From NCBI GenBank assembly GCA_032871835.1, contig CM065298.1, positions 7,985,596 to 8,049,595 of the forward strand: DNA of 64,000 bases, written 5' to 3'. Position 1 is the stretch's first letter. Every line of letters begins with the position of its first letter. The notes beneath the pieces are model-generated. The model did no database searches. It worked only from the letters and a program-made list of their open reading frames with translations, and was not told the origin of the DNA. This document shows, in pieces, positions 24,117-38,100 of this stretch. Position numbers and translations under genes: made by a program. This stretch comes from Dipteronia dyeriana (taxonomy: Eukaryota; Streptophyta; Magnoliopsida; Sapindales; Sapindaceae).

Positions 24117-27100
24117 AAATCTTCTTTTAACTTCACTGGTTGTTTGATTAAAACATGTGTAGGGTCAACTATATATTTACAAAGCATGGAAACATAGAAT
24201 ACGTCATGAATTCTTAAAAGCTCTGAGGGTAAAGCTAAACGGTATGCCACTGCTCCCACTCTACCAATAATCTCATATGGACCAATGTATCGCGGACTTA
24301 ACTTCCCACGTCTTCCAAATCAAAGTTTACCTTTCCAAGGTGAAATTCGTAAGAACACATAGTCACCCACTTTAAATTCAAGTTCCCTTCTCCGCTTATA
24401 TGTGTAGCTTTTCTGTTTATCCTGAGCAACCTTTAATCTGTCTCTGATGATTTTGATCTTTTCTATTGTGATTTGAACAAGTTATAGACCTAAAAAATTT
24501 CACTCGCCTACTTCATCCTAACACACCGGTTTTCTGTATTTTCTCCTATACAAAGCTACATAAGGTGCCATTTCAATGCTAGCATGATGACTGTTATTGT
24601 AGGCAAATTCTATCAATGATACATTCATATCCCAACTTCCTTTGAAATCCATCACACAAGCTCGAAGCTTATCTTCTAACATTTGAATAGTACACTCTGA
24701 TTGAACATCAGTCTGAGAATGAAAAGCAGCACTAAAATGCAATTTAGTTCCCAGAGCTTATTGTAATCTAGGCCAAAATCTGGATTTAAACCGAGGATCT
24801 CTGTCTGACACTATAGATACCGGTGCGCCATGAAGATGAACTATTTCATCAACATAAATTTTAGCTAATCTGTCAATAGAGTAAGTAATACTGATTGACA
24901 GAAAGTGTGCAGACTTTTTAAGTCGATCAACGATCACCCATACACTTTCGTGACCACTCTGACTACGAGAAGTCCTACCACAAAATCCATGGTAACATGT
25001 TTCCATTTCCATTCGGGAATAAGAAGTGGTTGCGAAAGTCCTGCTGGTTTCTGATGCTCTGTCTTAACTTGCTGACAAATCAAACATTTAGAGACGAATT
25101 CTGCTATCTCTCTTTTCATACCTTGCCACCAGTAATGCTCTTTCAAAGTACGATACAATTTAGTACTTCTGGATGCATTGCATAATCTAAAGAGTGAGTT
25201 TCCTCTAAAATTTCATTTTTGAGTTCCTTAATGTTTGGTACACAAAGCATATTACCTAGAACTAATATACCATCACCTCTCAATACAAAATTAGCTCGTA
25301 AGTTTTTATGCACTTCTTCCTTTAATTTAACTAAATAAGAATCTTGAGTTTGCAATTCTCGTATACGATCAATCAAGATAGGTCTAACCTGAAAAGTAGC
25401 CAATAAAGCTCTGAAATCACATGCCTCTAACTTAACTCTCAACATTCTTAATTCAGCTAATAATGGAAGGTAAATCATCTTCAAATGAGTCATAGAACTT
25501 GAAGATTTTCTACTAAGTGCATTTACCACCACGTTTGCCTTACCAGGATGATATTCAATCATATAGTCATAATCGTTAATAAACTCGATCCATCTTCTTT
25601 GTCTCAAATTCAGTTCTTTATGAGTGAAAAGATATTGCAAGCTTTTATGATCTGTATAAATCTGACAAGTGACCCCATATAGGCAGTGCCTCTAAAATTT
25701 TAATGCAAACACGACTACAGCAAGCTCAAGTTCATGTGTTGGATAATTTTGTTAATGCTTCTTTAATTGTCTTGATGCATAAACTATTACTTTTCCATGC
25801 TATATTAAAACATAACACAAACCATGGTTAGATGCATCACTATAACAAATTTCAATCCATCACTTCCGTCTGGAAGAGTGAGTATTTGAGCAGAAGTTAA
25901 TCTCATATTGAGTTCTTAAAAACTCTGTTTACAAGCTTCTGACCACTCAAACTTCACATCCTTTTGAGTTAATCTTGTCAATGGTGCAACTATTTTGGAA
26001 ATTCCTTTTACAAATCTTCGATAATAGCTTGCTAAACCCAAGAAACTTCTAATTTCTGTCACACTAATTGGTCGTTCCCAATTCACTATAGCTTCAAGTT
26101 TTTAAGGATCAACATAAATACCATATCTAGAAATCACATGGCCCAAAAATGTAACTCTATCGAGCCAGAATTGACACTTGCTAAACTTGGTATAAAGTTA
26201 ATTATCTCTTAGGACTTGTAGAATAATCTCTAAATGCTCTGCATGCTCCACCTCAATCCTAGAATAAAGCAAAACTTCATCAATGAAAACAATGATAAAT
26301 TTGTCTAGATAAGGATGAAATACTCTATTAATCAAATCCATGAAAGTCGTTTGAGCATTAGTTAGTCCAAAAGGCATAACTAGAAACTCATAATGTCCGT
26401 AACGAGTTCTGAATAGTTTTTAGTACATCACAGTTTCTTATCTTCAATTGATGATAACCTGTTCACAAATCTATCTTAGAGAACACCTTTGCACCCTGAA
26501 GTTGAACAAATAAATCATCAATACGTCGGAGTGGGTATTTATTATGCACCGTTGCCTTATTCAATTGCAGGTAATCATTGCATAAACGTAGAGTTCCATC
26601 TTTCTTCTTAAAAAACAAAACCGGCGCACCCCATGGTGACACACTAGTTTTAATAAAATTCTTGTCTACCAATTCTTCTAATTGAATCTTCAACTATTTC
26701 TATTTGGTTGGAGTCATTCTATAAGGTGAAATAGAAATTGGAGTTGTGCCTAGAGCCAAATCTATCACAAACTCAGTGTCTCTATCTGGTGGTAATCCAT
26801 ATAGATCTTCAGGAAATATGTTCTTACCACAGATATATCTTCTAACTTCACCTCACTACCCTTAGTATTAATTACATCAACCAGGTAACCTGAACATTGT
26901 TTCTTGAGCAACTGTCTGACAATAACAGCAGATATAACACAATAAGGAAGAATCCAACATTCACCACAGAAAATAACATCCGACTCACCTTGAAGTGTAA
27001 ATTTTACTTCTCTTCGAAAACAATATACTGTAGCATGGTGTGTAGCAAGCCAATCGATTCCCAAAATAACATCAGAATCACGTAAATCAAGCGAAATCAA

Positions 27101-28589
27101 ATTAATATGTAGCTCATGCTTACCAACTATGACTTTGTTGTTTCTATATACATTTTCAACCAATAAAGATTCACCAGTAGGTGTAGCCACTACCATACTA
27201 GAATCTACTGGTCTTAATTCTACATCCACATACACCATAAAAGATCGAGATACAAAGAAATGAGTAGATCCAGGATCAATGAGAACATGAGCATCGTGGC
27301 CAAAAATGGTTAACATACCTGTAATGACATCTGAAGTTGTCTCTGTATCTTGCTGAGTCATAGCAAAAATTCTTTAATGAGTACGAGGTCTACCTGATTG
27401 ACCTCTCTGTTGGTTACCTCCAGCCCCTGCTACACTAGCTTGAGTTTTCCTGTAGTTGTAGATCTTTTTACTTGGGATCCTTTATGTCCTTTAATTTGAC
27501 TAGCGCCACATTTGCATTGGTTGAAAATCCATCATTTTCTCTTAATTGCCTCCCTAGACTAATTCGGGGCAATCCCTTCTTAGATGTCCAGTCTGCCCAA
27601 ATTGATAACAACCTGATACCCCGCAATAACATTCAACATTATTGTACTTTCCATATGTCTAACATAAAGGACCCCTACCTCTACCCATACTAGCACTCTA
27701 TTGACGACCATCCATTGGTTGTTTGAATGATGCTTGGCTAGAACCAGATCCACGATTCTGTTGATAGTTACTAGTTTGACCTGAAAAACCACATGTTACA
27801 TTAGGCATTTTGTTATAAGAGCTCCCTAGCTGACCAGTTACGGCGTTTTTGTTTTTGTTGTTTAAATCTGTGAGAATCATTAAGACCTCTCTCCACTCTC
27901 AATGCAGCTTCGAATAACTTACCAAACTCAACATGCCTAGAAGTAGTCACTATTGTTTTAATTTCTGATCGAAGTCCATCTACAAATTTTATGCACTTAT
28001 TTACTTAATCAGCGACTATATACGGAGCAACTTTCGAAAGTTCTGTAAATTTCTTATCATATTCTTTTACTGTCATAGATCCCTACACTAGTCTGAAAAA
28101 TTTAGTTCTTTTCAAATCTTGATAGAAACGAGGATAATAACAATCATTAAACTGTTTTTTAAAAATATTCCAAGTAATTCCTTCAGGAGTTCTTCATTGT
28201 ACTGACACCCACCAATCATATGCTTTTTCTTTTAGCAAAAACGTAGCTAAAGAGACCTTCTGTTCATATGTGCACCTCATAACTCCAAATACACGTTCCA
28301 GTTCATTCAACCAAAAACTAGCACTATCTGGATCTCCTGTTCCATCAAAATTTGTAGCCATCTCCTTACTTGCACTCTCAATAGTATTATCTGGCACCCG
28401 CGTTTGGTACTGAACCATGACAGTCAAAAGTTCTACAATTTTATCCATCGGTTCCTCCCTATGTTTTGGCACATGAGGCTAAGGTATAGGTGGGTGAGGG
28501 TGTGATTCTGTCTTATTTTCATCCTGGTTATCACTCCTCTCACCTACGTCAGCTACCGGTCTCGTGTGTGGGCTGCCAACTTGACCCAT
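24117..28589 (-). pseudogene. gag-pol of Tekay element 1 (degenerate)
   Basis: Start ATG at 28589. Recognisable parts: gag (28472-28194, FDGTGDP..W), zinc knuckle region (about 27600), protease (27361-26765, with LIDPGSTH in place of DSG), RT start (26693-26463, up to SKIDL followed by a stop), RNase H/integrase junction (25640-25143, ending NALSRK and then the HHCC finger), integrase core (25158-24518). Many stops and frameshifts, more than in the other copies. Confidence 0.8.
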
Positions 28590-28689
28590 GTTGCTGTTAC
28601 AAAATCAAAATTATGCTTAAATGCATGAAACTAAATGCAAACAATTATTCTTTGGTCTAAGGAATCATAGACCGACTCTGATACCAAGT

Positions 28690-30295
28690 TGACAAGACCC
28701 ACCCGACTCCTCTCTTGAGCACAATGGAGGTCCTGTGAGCTGTACTTTTTACTAACATGATAAAAGAATTTTGACTAAAATTCCATAGAAAATACTTGCT
28801 TTTAAACATTAAAAAAAAGTAGAATACAAAATGTACATACTTGCTAGTCCTTTATTGCCATTTTGGTTCATTACAAAAGTTGTAAGAAAAATGACCGATC
28901 AGACCAAAAACCGACCAGGGCAGAGTAAGAAACCCAACCAGGGCCAAGTTAGAAACCCAACCATGGCCGAACAAACAAAACCGAACACGGTCGGCTAAAC
29001 AAAACTGAACACGGCCGACTAAACAATACCGAACATGGCCGACTAAGAAATCCGACCACGGCCTGACCATGCCGACCATGCATGTCAAAATATGTACAAC
29101 ATGAAAATCAAAATGTATGATTTGTACTTCATGATCATCGAGTGGCCCACCTCACAACTGAAGAGTCCGCACGAACAAGCAGCTACCTGAGAAAAATATT
29201 TTAAAGGTAAAAGGATGAGCACTAACACCCAGTGAGTGAATGAAAACTTCTTTAAAACATATAAGTTTTCTTCTAAACAATCTTTTCAATATACATCAAA
29301 TAATTCATACTGGATATTACTATATCATGCCAAATAATTTCATAAACATAACATAATTGGGTAGTTAAAGATAATATATCTACAATCACATTTAATAAAC
29401 TGATGCACATCACTTTTCTGATCAAGAACAATATAATTTATAAAATCTCAATCGGCACCAAATTTGTACCCAGGGATAATCTTCAATACGTATGCCGAAT
29501 TACTTCGCACATACGTAGAGTTGGTAATAACATCTTCATACACATATAGAGCGACTCAAGGCTCTAAACATATGTCATACAAGTGCAGAGCAACTCATCT
29601 GACATACACATGCGTAGAACGGCCCCTAAGGCCAATAATAACAATAACTGGGGAAGGGTACAGACATGGTGCCTTTCATGAAACCAATCTTAATCTCTTC
29701 TCAATATTTAATAAAAGTAATTTACCTAGTATTCTGAGTACTAATGTAAGCATAAAAACACACTTTCAATTCTTTGTATAATCACAATAAATCATAAGAA
29801 GAAATAAAACGTTTAAATGATTTCCAGGTAATTAATTTAAAACACAAAACTGAAATGTTTGAGTTAAGAATAAAACTGAAAACTTTTTCACTCATAACTT
29901 ATACTTCAAGCTTAATTTGGACCAAGTACGCTAGGTTCCACTACTTCTTGTTTCCCTAACAATCGCACAAAATCCAATTAGAAACTGTGGAATTCAAAGA
30001 AGAATCAACAAAAAATCTAAAATATCATGAGAAACTCCACTGACTTCTTTCCCTATTTCCTTGCCTATTTTCTTCCCTTCTATACAATTCTACTTCTTTT
30101 TAACTGATATTGTGTTTATCCTCTTTTATATATACATATATGGATAGACACAGCTAAAGTTGTGAGCTAGTTATCTAAGCTCACAGCTATCTGTCAACCA
30201 GACAATCTACACATGCTTACTCACCGATTCACTTTTCAATTATTATTTTTAGCCTCTCAATTTGGGCCTTGGGCCTGAATGGTTTGGGTGTTACA
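28690..30295 (-). repeat. 5' LTR of Tekay element 1
   Basis: On the minus strand it starts TGTAACACCC and ends CTTGTCA. The primer site complementary to initiator Met tRNA (TTGGTATCAGAG on the minus strand) is next to it at about 28675-28689. The following Athila sequence starts at 30296. Confidence 0.85.
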
Positions 30296-31026
30296 TCAAA
30301 AATCCAATGAAAAGAGTTGCCTAAATGTAAAGCAACAATTAAAGTCTACAAAGCTCTTAAAGTCAATAAATTGCTTAGGCATTAAAAAGGGGATTATACA
30401 AAGGGTATCAAGGAAAAGATTCTAGCAAGATCATTGTCTTACCAATAAAATCATACCCACCTGACATCTCCATCACCATCTATCATCAACCTCACTTGCA
30501 CTTAAAAAGAAGTTCTAATTGATCTTTAGGAAGGGTCAAGCTTGAAAACAAGAGAGTTCTTAATGTTTGATTCCATTCATGAGGTTTATTTGAATGAATC
30601 TATAAGTTTACTTAAAAATTTTCCATATGCGTGTAAAGCTGAAATTTTTTTATACATAAACTCTAACTCGCATATTTTAGATGAGTGAGCCTAGGTTCGG
30701 TGTGGAAAATGAGAGAAATAATGAAAGGTTTATAGTCAATGTGAAATGTTATCTAATGACTCTTGTGTTCGATGCTTCTGAAATTAACTCTACAACGAAG
30801 TCCAGATTGTAATCTCTAGTGTTGTAGCACCTTGGTGTACATGTCTTGGCATCCCTCTTTACTACAATGTGGGTCGGCCAACATCGCATCTCATCTCTAG
30901 TTGGTTAGGTTGAAATTGTATATGAAAATGGTATTCTTTTAGTTTAGTTCTGATTAGGTCAATTTAGCATTTTTGGTTTGCTTTGGTTTTGCTCGGGGAC
31001 GAGCAAAAGATAGGTTTGGGGGCATT
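30296..31026 (+). other. Athila-like post-protease spacer and polypurine tract
   Basis: No coding sequence recognised. The end contains the GCTCGGGGACGAGCAAAAG palindrome-like block and the tract TTTGGGGGC right before the 3' LTR, a usual arrangement in Athila/Tat elements. Confidence 0.6.
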
Positions 31027-31764
31027 TGATTTCTCTCATTTCTACACTCGATGTAGCCTCCATATCTTGTCAATTGCACTCGTTCCCAAAAAAGTCAAGT
31101 ATTTGATTGTGTAATAAGCTTGTGCAGGTTCCTTTAGCAATCTCGGGGTAACATTGCGAAACTGAGAAAAGTTGGGGCCAGAAACGAAAGAAGTGGAGAT
31201 TTAAAGGTGAAGACTGGCGCTGGTGAAGCACCACTCGACCAGCGTAACTGTCTAACTCAGTAGAACTTCTAGGGTTTTGTGCCTCACTTCTAAACATATA
31301 AATACCCCTTATTGAGCTCTTCTTGGCACCTCTTGCATGAATCTTGAACTCTAACTTCTCTCATTACAGTCCAAAACCTCCAAGACACCATCTTTCACTC
31401 AAATCCTTCACCTTTCACCCAAATCTTTCACCAAATCACTTCATCAAACCTCTAATCCACCATCCAAACTTCAAATCCACTATACCAAACACCAAATACC
31501 CAACCTTCCTACCATTTCCCACCATAAAAACCCAACCTTGGAGCATAGAGGGGAGCATCAAGAGAAGGAGAAAGTCAAGCACATTCAACCAACCATGAGA
31601 GAGGACATCTACACTTAGTTTATTCTTAACCTTTCTCTCTTTCATTTAACACTTGTATTTGGTTATGACTTGTATGAAAAACACATATTTTGTAGCCATT
31701 TCTTATATTATGAACTAAACCCATCTTGGCTAAGGCCAAGATGAAACATTTACCATGATTTACT

Positions 31765-33449
31765 TGTAACACCCAATGTCTTTCAGGCCAAATTGAAAGG
31801 CCCAAACTGAAAAAAAAAGGATAAGCGTGAAACAGAAGGCATCAGGTGAGTAAGCCTAAGTGAATAGTATGACTGACAGGTAGCTGTGAGCTTGGTTAAT
31901 TAGCTCACAACTCCAGCTGTGTCCTTCCATAAGTATATATATTAGAGGATAAACGTTGTGAGAGCTAGAAAGCAGTAGAATCCAGCGGAAGAAAGGAAAG
32001 AGAAGAAGTCAGTGAAGCTCTCTCTCTTAATTATAGATTTCAGTTGATTCTTCTTTGATATCCAGTTTCTAATTGGATCTTATGATTGTTAGGGAAATAA
32101 GACGAAGGAAACCAAGCATACTCAGTCTGAATTAAGCTTGACGTTTAAGTTGTGAGTGAATTAAGTTTCAGTTTTGTTTTTAACTCAAAGGTTTCCAGTT
32201 TTATGATTTAAAATTAATTGTTGCAAATCTTTTAAGCTTTTTATTGCTTTTTATGATTGATGGTGATGATATAGAGAACTGAAAGTATATGTTTTATGCT
32301 TATATTAGCATTCAGAATCAATTATATTATTTTTATGAATTATCAAGAAGAAATTATGATTTCTACAAAAGCACCATGTATGTTCCCTTCCCCAGTTATG
32401 ATTATGGTTGGCTTTTGGGGCCATTCTACACGTGTATGTCATGAGTCACTCTGCAAGTGCATGACCAGAGAAAGAGAAATTGAGTTGCTCTGCACTTGTA
32501 TGCCCTAGAGAGTCGCTCTGCCCGAGCATGACCAGAGAAAGAGTAATTGAGTAGCTCTGCACGGGTATGACAAGAAGTTATTCATGACTCTACGTTTGCC
32601 CGAAGTAATTTGGCTGACGTATTGAGGATATCCCTGGGTATGATTTTGGTGCAGATTAAGATTTTATAAAGTATCTTACTCTTGTTCAGAAAAGTGATGC
32701 ATTCAGTTTATTCAGTTTATTAAGTATGAAAGTAGATATATTATCTTATACCATGTATTACTGAATGCTTATTGTAAAGTGGTTTAGAAAAGTATTTTTA
32801 AAAGTTTTCATTCACTCACTGGGCGTTAGCGCTCATCCTTTCACTCTTAAATATTTATCCAGGTAGCTTCTCAGTTGTGCGGACTCCGAAGTTTTGAGAT
32901 GGGCCACTCGATGACATCATGAAGCATAAAGTAATTCATTTTAAATTTTCATGTACATATTTAGAAATATGAGGTCAGCATGGTCGGGACGGTAGGCATG
33001 GTCGGGACGGTAAGCATGGTCGAGATGGTAGGCATGGTCAAAACATGGTCGGATTTCTACTTGGTATGTTCGACCTACTCAGCCCATTTGACCTACTCGG
33101 CCCACTTGACCTACTCGGCCCACATGGCCTATTCAGTCTACTCGTTCTACTCGGGTTTCTTACTCGGCCTGTTCGGTTTCCCACTCAGAATGGACTGGTT
33201 ACTAAGTTTTTAAAGTGGTCGGTTTTTGGTCTGATCGGTCATTTTTTGACAAATTCTTGTAACGAACAAAAATTTGGAGTAATTATGTACATTTTGCACT
33301 CTCCAATATTCTCCTTACATTTTGTTTATGTTTAAAAGCAAGTATTTCCTATGGAAATCTTAGTAGAAAGTCCTTTTATCATGATAGTAAAAGTTCAGCC
33401 CATAGGGTCTCCCTCGTACTCAAGAGAGGAGACGGGGTGGGTCCTGTCA
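31765..33449 (+). mobile_element. Solo Tekay LTR
   Basis: Starts TGTAACACCC and ends GGTCCTGTCA, 1685 bp, with TTACT on both sides (31760-31764 and 33450-33454). The 5' Athila LTR reads straight through this site (near 20800). It contains the same tandem motifs as the other Tekay LTRs. It is best explained by recombination between the LTRs of a full element. Confidence 0.9.
32430..32575 (+). repeat. Tandem repeats in the LTR (GAGTCGCTCTGC units)
   Basis: About three units of roughly 45 bp built on GAGTCGCTCTGC, a variable CG/TG-rich stretch, then GACCAGAGAAAGAGTAATT. The same array occurs in every Tekay LTR here (about 34365-34440, 40780-40850, 49805-49950, 56390-56520, 59915-60040) with varying unit number. 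Confidence 0.8.
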
Positions 33450-33498
33450 TTACTAATAAAGACCACCACTTTATTCATATTGCTTGTGTTTATATATA

Positions 33499-35144
33499 TG
33501 AAAGGACTCACCCCAACTCCTCTCTTGAGTACGAGGGAGACCCTGTGGGCTGAACTTTTACTAGCATGATAAAAGAAATTTCCATAGAAATACTTACTTT
33601 TAAAAATAAAGAACGTAAGGAAAATATTGAAGAGTACAAAGGTTCATAACTGCAATTCTTTACACATTTTCGTTCGTTACAAAAAGTTTGTCAAAAATGA
33701 CCGATCGGACCAAAAACCGACCACTTTAAAAACTAACCAACCAGTCCTTCCCGACCAGAAAACCGAACAGGCCGAGTAAGAAACCCGACCAGAAAACCGA
33801 ACAGGCCGAGTAAGAAACCCGACCACAGTCGAGTAGGCCGAATAGGCTGAGTGGGCTGAATAAACCAAGTGGGCCGAGTAGGCCAAACAGACCGAGTATA
33901 AATCCGACCACATCCTGACCATGCCTACAATCCTGACCATACCTACCGTCCCGACCATGCCGACCTCACATTTCTAAATATGTACATGAAAGTTAAAAAT
34001 GCATGACTTTAATGCTTCATGATGTCATCGAGTGGCCTACCTCAAAACTTCAGAGTCCGCACAACTAAGCAGCTACATGAAAAAATATTTTTAAAGTAAA
34101 AGAATGAGCGCTAAAGCCCAGTGAGTGAATGGAAACCTTTTAAAAAAACATTTATGAACAACTTTTCAATATGCATCCAGCAATACATAGTAAAAAATAA
34201 TATATCTACTTTCGTACTTAATAAACTGAATAAACTGAATGCATCTCTTTTCTGAACAAGAATAAGATACTTTATAAAATCTTAATCTGCACCAAATTAG
34301 TACCCAGGGATATCTTCAATACGTAAGCCGAATTGCTTCGTGCAAATGCAAAGTCGGGAATAACTTCTGGTCATACACGTGCAGGGTGACTCAATTACTC
34401 TTTCTCTGGTCATACACGTTCAGAGCGACTCATGACATACACATGTGTAGAACGGACCCAAAAGCCAACAATAATCATAACTGGGGAAGGGTACAGACCT
34501 GGTGCTTTTATAAAAATCATAATCTCTTCGTGATAATTCATAAAAATAATATAACTGATTCTGAATGCTAATATGGCATAAAACATACTTTCAATTCTCT
34601 GTTTCATCACCATCAATCATAAAAAGAAATAAAAAGCTTAAATGATTTGCAACAATTTATCTTAAGCATAAAACCGAATTTTTTTGAGTTAAAAACAAAA
34701 CTGAAAACTTATTCACTCACAACTTATCCTTCAAGCTTAATTCGGACCAAGTATGCTAGGTTCCTCTACTTCGTCTTCTTTCCCTAATAATCACATAAAC
34801 CCCATTAGAAGCTGGATATCAAAGAAGAATCAACTGAAATTTACAGTATCATGAGAGAGCTTCACTGACTTCTCCTTTTCTCTTTCCTTCTCTTTCCTTT
34901 CTTCCGCTTGATTCTACTGCTTTCTAGCTCTCAATGTTTATCCTCATATATATATATTTATGGAAAGACACAACTGAAGTTGTGAGCCAGTTAACTAAGC
35001 TCACAGCTGTCTGTCAACTATACATACCAGCAATGCTTACTCACCTGATGGCTTTTCATTTTCACGTCTATCCAATTTTTATTTATTTATTATTTTTTTT
35101 CAAATTGGACCTTTCAATTGGGCATGAATGACATGGACCTTACA
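33499..35144 (-). repeat. 3' LTR of Tekay element 2
   Basis: Ends carry single changes (TGAAAGGACTC where the other LTR has TGACAGGACCC). The polypurine region follows at 35145-35185 (GAAGGGGTGAAT on the minus strand). Confidence 0.88.
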
Positions 35145-35180
35145 ATTCACCCCTTCGTATAAGAATTTCGTCCTCGAAAT

Positions 35181-38100
35181 TTACTTACATAGCTGAAACA
35201 GATAGGGATACTGGGTTTGCATCTGATCTTCATGTTTCCAAGTCGCCTCTTATACTGCATAATTTCTCTATAACACTTTTACTAGAGAAATAACCTTTGT
35301 ATGTAATACTTGTTCCTTTCTATCTAGAATCTCAAAAGGTTCCTCTTCATAGGTTAAATCTTCTTTTAACTTCATTGGTTGCTTGGTTAAAATATGCGTA
35401 GGGTCGACTATATATTTTTGAAGCATAGAAATATGAAATACATCATGAATTCTTGAAAGCTCTGACGTTAATGCTAAACGGTATGCCACTCCTCCCACTC
35501 TGCCAATAATCTCATATAGACTAATGTATCGTGGACTTAACTTACCACGTCTTCCAAATCGAAGTATACCTTTCCAAGGTGAAATTCATAAGAACACATA
35601 GTCACATTCTTTAAATTCAAGTTCCCTTCTCCGCTTATCTGTATAAATTTTCTGCCTATCTTGAGCAACTTTTAATCTATCTCTGATGATTTTGATCTTT
35701 TCTGTTATGACTTAAACAAGTTCTGGACCTAACAACTTTTTATCGCCTACTTCATCCCAACACACCGGTGTTCTGTATTTTCTCCAATACAAAGCTTCAT
35801 AACGAGCCATTTCGATGCTAGCTTGATACCTGATATTGTAGGCAAATTCTATCAATGGTATATGTACATCCCAACTTCCTTTGAAATCCATTACACAAGC
35901 TCGAAGCATATCTTCTAATGTCTGAATAATGCGCTCCGATTGACCGTCAGTCTGTGGGTGAAAAGTAGTACTAAAATGCAGTTTTGTTCCCAAAGCGTCT
36001 TGTAAACTGGGCCAAAATCTAGATGTAAATCAAGAATCTCTGTCTGATACTTTAGATACCGGTGCACCATGAAGATGAATTATCTCATCAACATAAATTT
36101 TGGCTAACCTGTCAAGAGAGTAAGTAATACCGATTGGCAGAAAGTGTGTAGACTTTGTAAGTCGATCAACGATCACCCATACACTGTCGTGACCACTTTG
36201 ACTATGAAGGAGTCCTACCACAAAATACATGGTAACATGTTCCCATTTCCATTCGGAATAGGAAGTGGTTGAGAAAGTCTTGCTGGTTTCTGATGCTTTG
36301 CCTTGACTTGCTAAAAAATCAAACATTTAGAGACGAATTCTGCTATCTCTCTTTTCATTCCTTGCCACCAGTAATGCTCTGTCAAAGTAATATACAGTTT
36401 AGTACTTCCTGGATGCATTGCATAAACTGAAGAGTGAGCTTTCTCTAAAATTTCATTCTTGAGTTCCTTAATGTTTGGTACACAGAGTCTATTACCTAGA
36501 ACTAATGTACCATCACTTCTTACTACAAAATCAACTCGTAAGCTTTTCTGTACTTTTTCCTTCAATTTAACTAAATAAGAATCATGAGTTTGTAATTCTC
36601 GTATATGATCAATTAAAATAGGTCTAATCTGAAAGGTAGCCAGTAATGCTCCACAATCTTGTGCTTCTAGCTTAACTCTCAACATTCTTAATTCGGCTAA
36701 TAATGAAAGGTGAAGATGATTTGCCTTCCAATTCATCTTCAAATGAGCCATAGAACTTGAAGACTTCCTACTAAGTGCATCTGCCACCACATTTGCTTTG
36801 CCCTGATGATATTCAATCGTACAGTCATAATCTTTAACCAACTCAATCCATCTTCTTTGTCTCAAATTCAATTATTTCTGAGTGGTGAAAAGATATTGCA
36901 AGCTTGTATGATCTGTATAAATCAGACAAGTGACCCCATCTAAATAGTGCTTCCAAATTTTCAATGCAAACACAACTGCAGCAAGCTCTAGATCATGTGT
37001 TGGATAATTCTGTTCATGCTTCTTTAATTGTCTTGACGCATAAGCTATCACTTTCCCATGTTGCATCAAAACGTAACCCAAACCATGTCTAGATGCATCA
37101 CTGTAAACAATAAATCCATCACTTCCGGTTGGAAGAGCAAGTATTGGAGTAGAAGTCAATCTCTCATTGAGTTCTTGAAAACTCTGTTCACAAGCTTCTG
37201 ACCACTCAAACTTCACATCCTTCTGAATTAATCTTGTTAATGGTAAAGCTATTTTAGAAAATCCCTCTACAAATCTTCGATAGTAACTTGCTAAACTCAA
37301 GAAACTTCTAATTTCTATCACACTAATTGGTCTTTCCCAATTCACTATAGCTTCAACTTTTTGAGAATCAACATAAATACCATCACCAGAAATCACATAG
37401 CCTAAAAATGTAACTCTATCGAGCCAGACTGACACTTGCTAAATTTGGCATAAAGTTGATTCTCTCTCAGAACTTGTAGAATAATCTCTAAATGCTTTGC
37501 ATGCTCCACCTCATCCATAGAATATATCAAAATGTCATCAATGAACACAATAACAAATTTGTCTAGATAAGGATGAAAAACCCTATTCATCAAATCCATA
37601 AAAGCTGCTGGAGCATTTGTTAATCCAAAAGGCATAACTAGAATCTCATAATGCCTGTAACGAGTTCTGAAAGCGGTCTTTGGTACATCACAGTTTCTAA
37701 TCCTCAATTGATGATAACCTGTTCGCAAATCTATTTTAGAGAACACCTTTGCTCCCTGAAACTGATCAAATAAGTCATCAATACATGGGAGTGGGTATTT
37801 ATTACGCACCGTTGCTTTATTCAATTGCCGATAATCAATGTATAAACGAAATGTTCCATTTTTCTTTTTAACAAACAAAACTGGCGCTCCCTATGGTGAC
37901 ACACTAGGTTTAATAAAATTCTTGTTCACCAATTCTTCTAATTGCACCTTTAATTCCTTTAATTTGGTTGGAGCCATTCTATTAGGTGGAATAGAAATTG
38001 GAGCTGTGCCTTAAACCAAATCTATCACAAACTCAATGTCTCTATCTGGTGGTAATCCATGAAGATTTTCAAGAAATACGTCTGGAAATTTTTTTACCAC

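Larger units (their letters stand above)
24117..30295 (-). mobile_element. Tekay-type gypsy element, 3' part deleted (element 1)
   Basis: The 5' LTR (28690-30295), primer site, gag, protease, RT, RNase H and integrase are present in order on the minus strand. The chromodomain end, the polypurine tract and the 3' LTR are missing. At 24117 Athila sequence joins directly to the pre-chromodomain part of pol. Confidence 0.85.

Noticed and set aside
31344..31645. Open frames near 31344-31645 and 20466-20651
   Set aside because: Both lie at the same position in the two LTRs of the Athila-like element; LTR sequence, not genes.
32980..33335. Open frames with MVGTVGMVG or YSAHLTYSAH repeats
   Set aside because: Products of LTR minisatellites; they occur on both strands and in every LTR.
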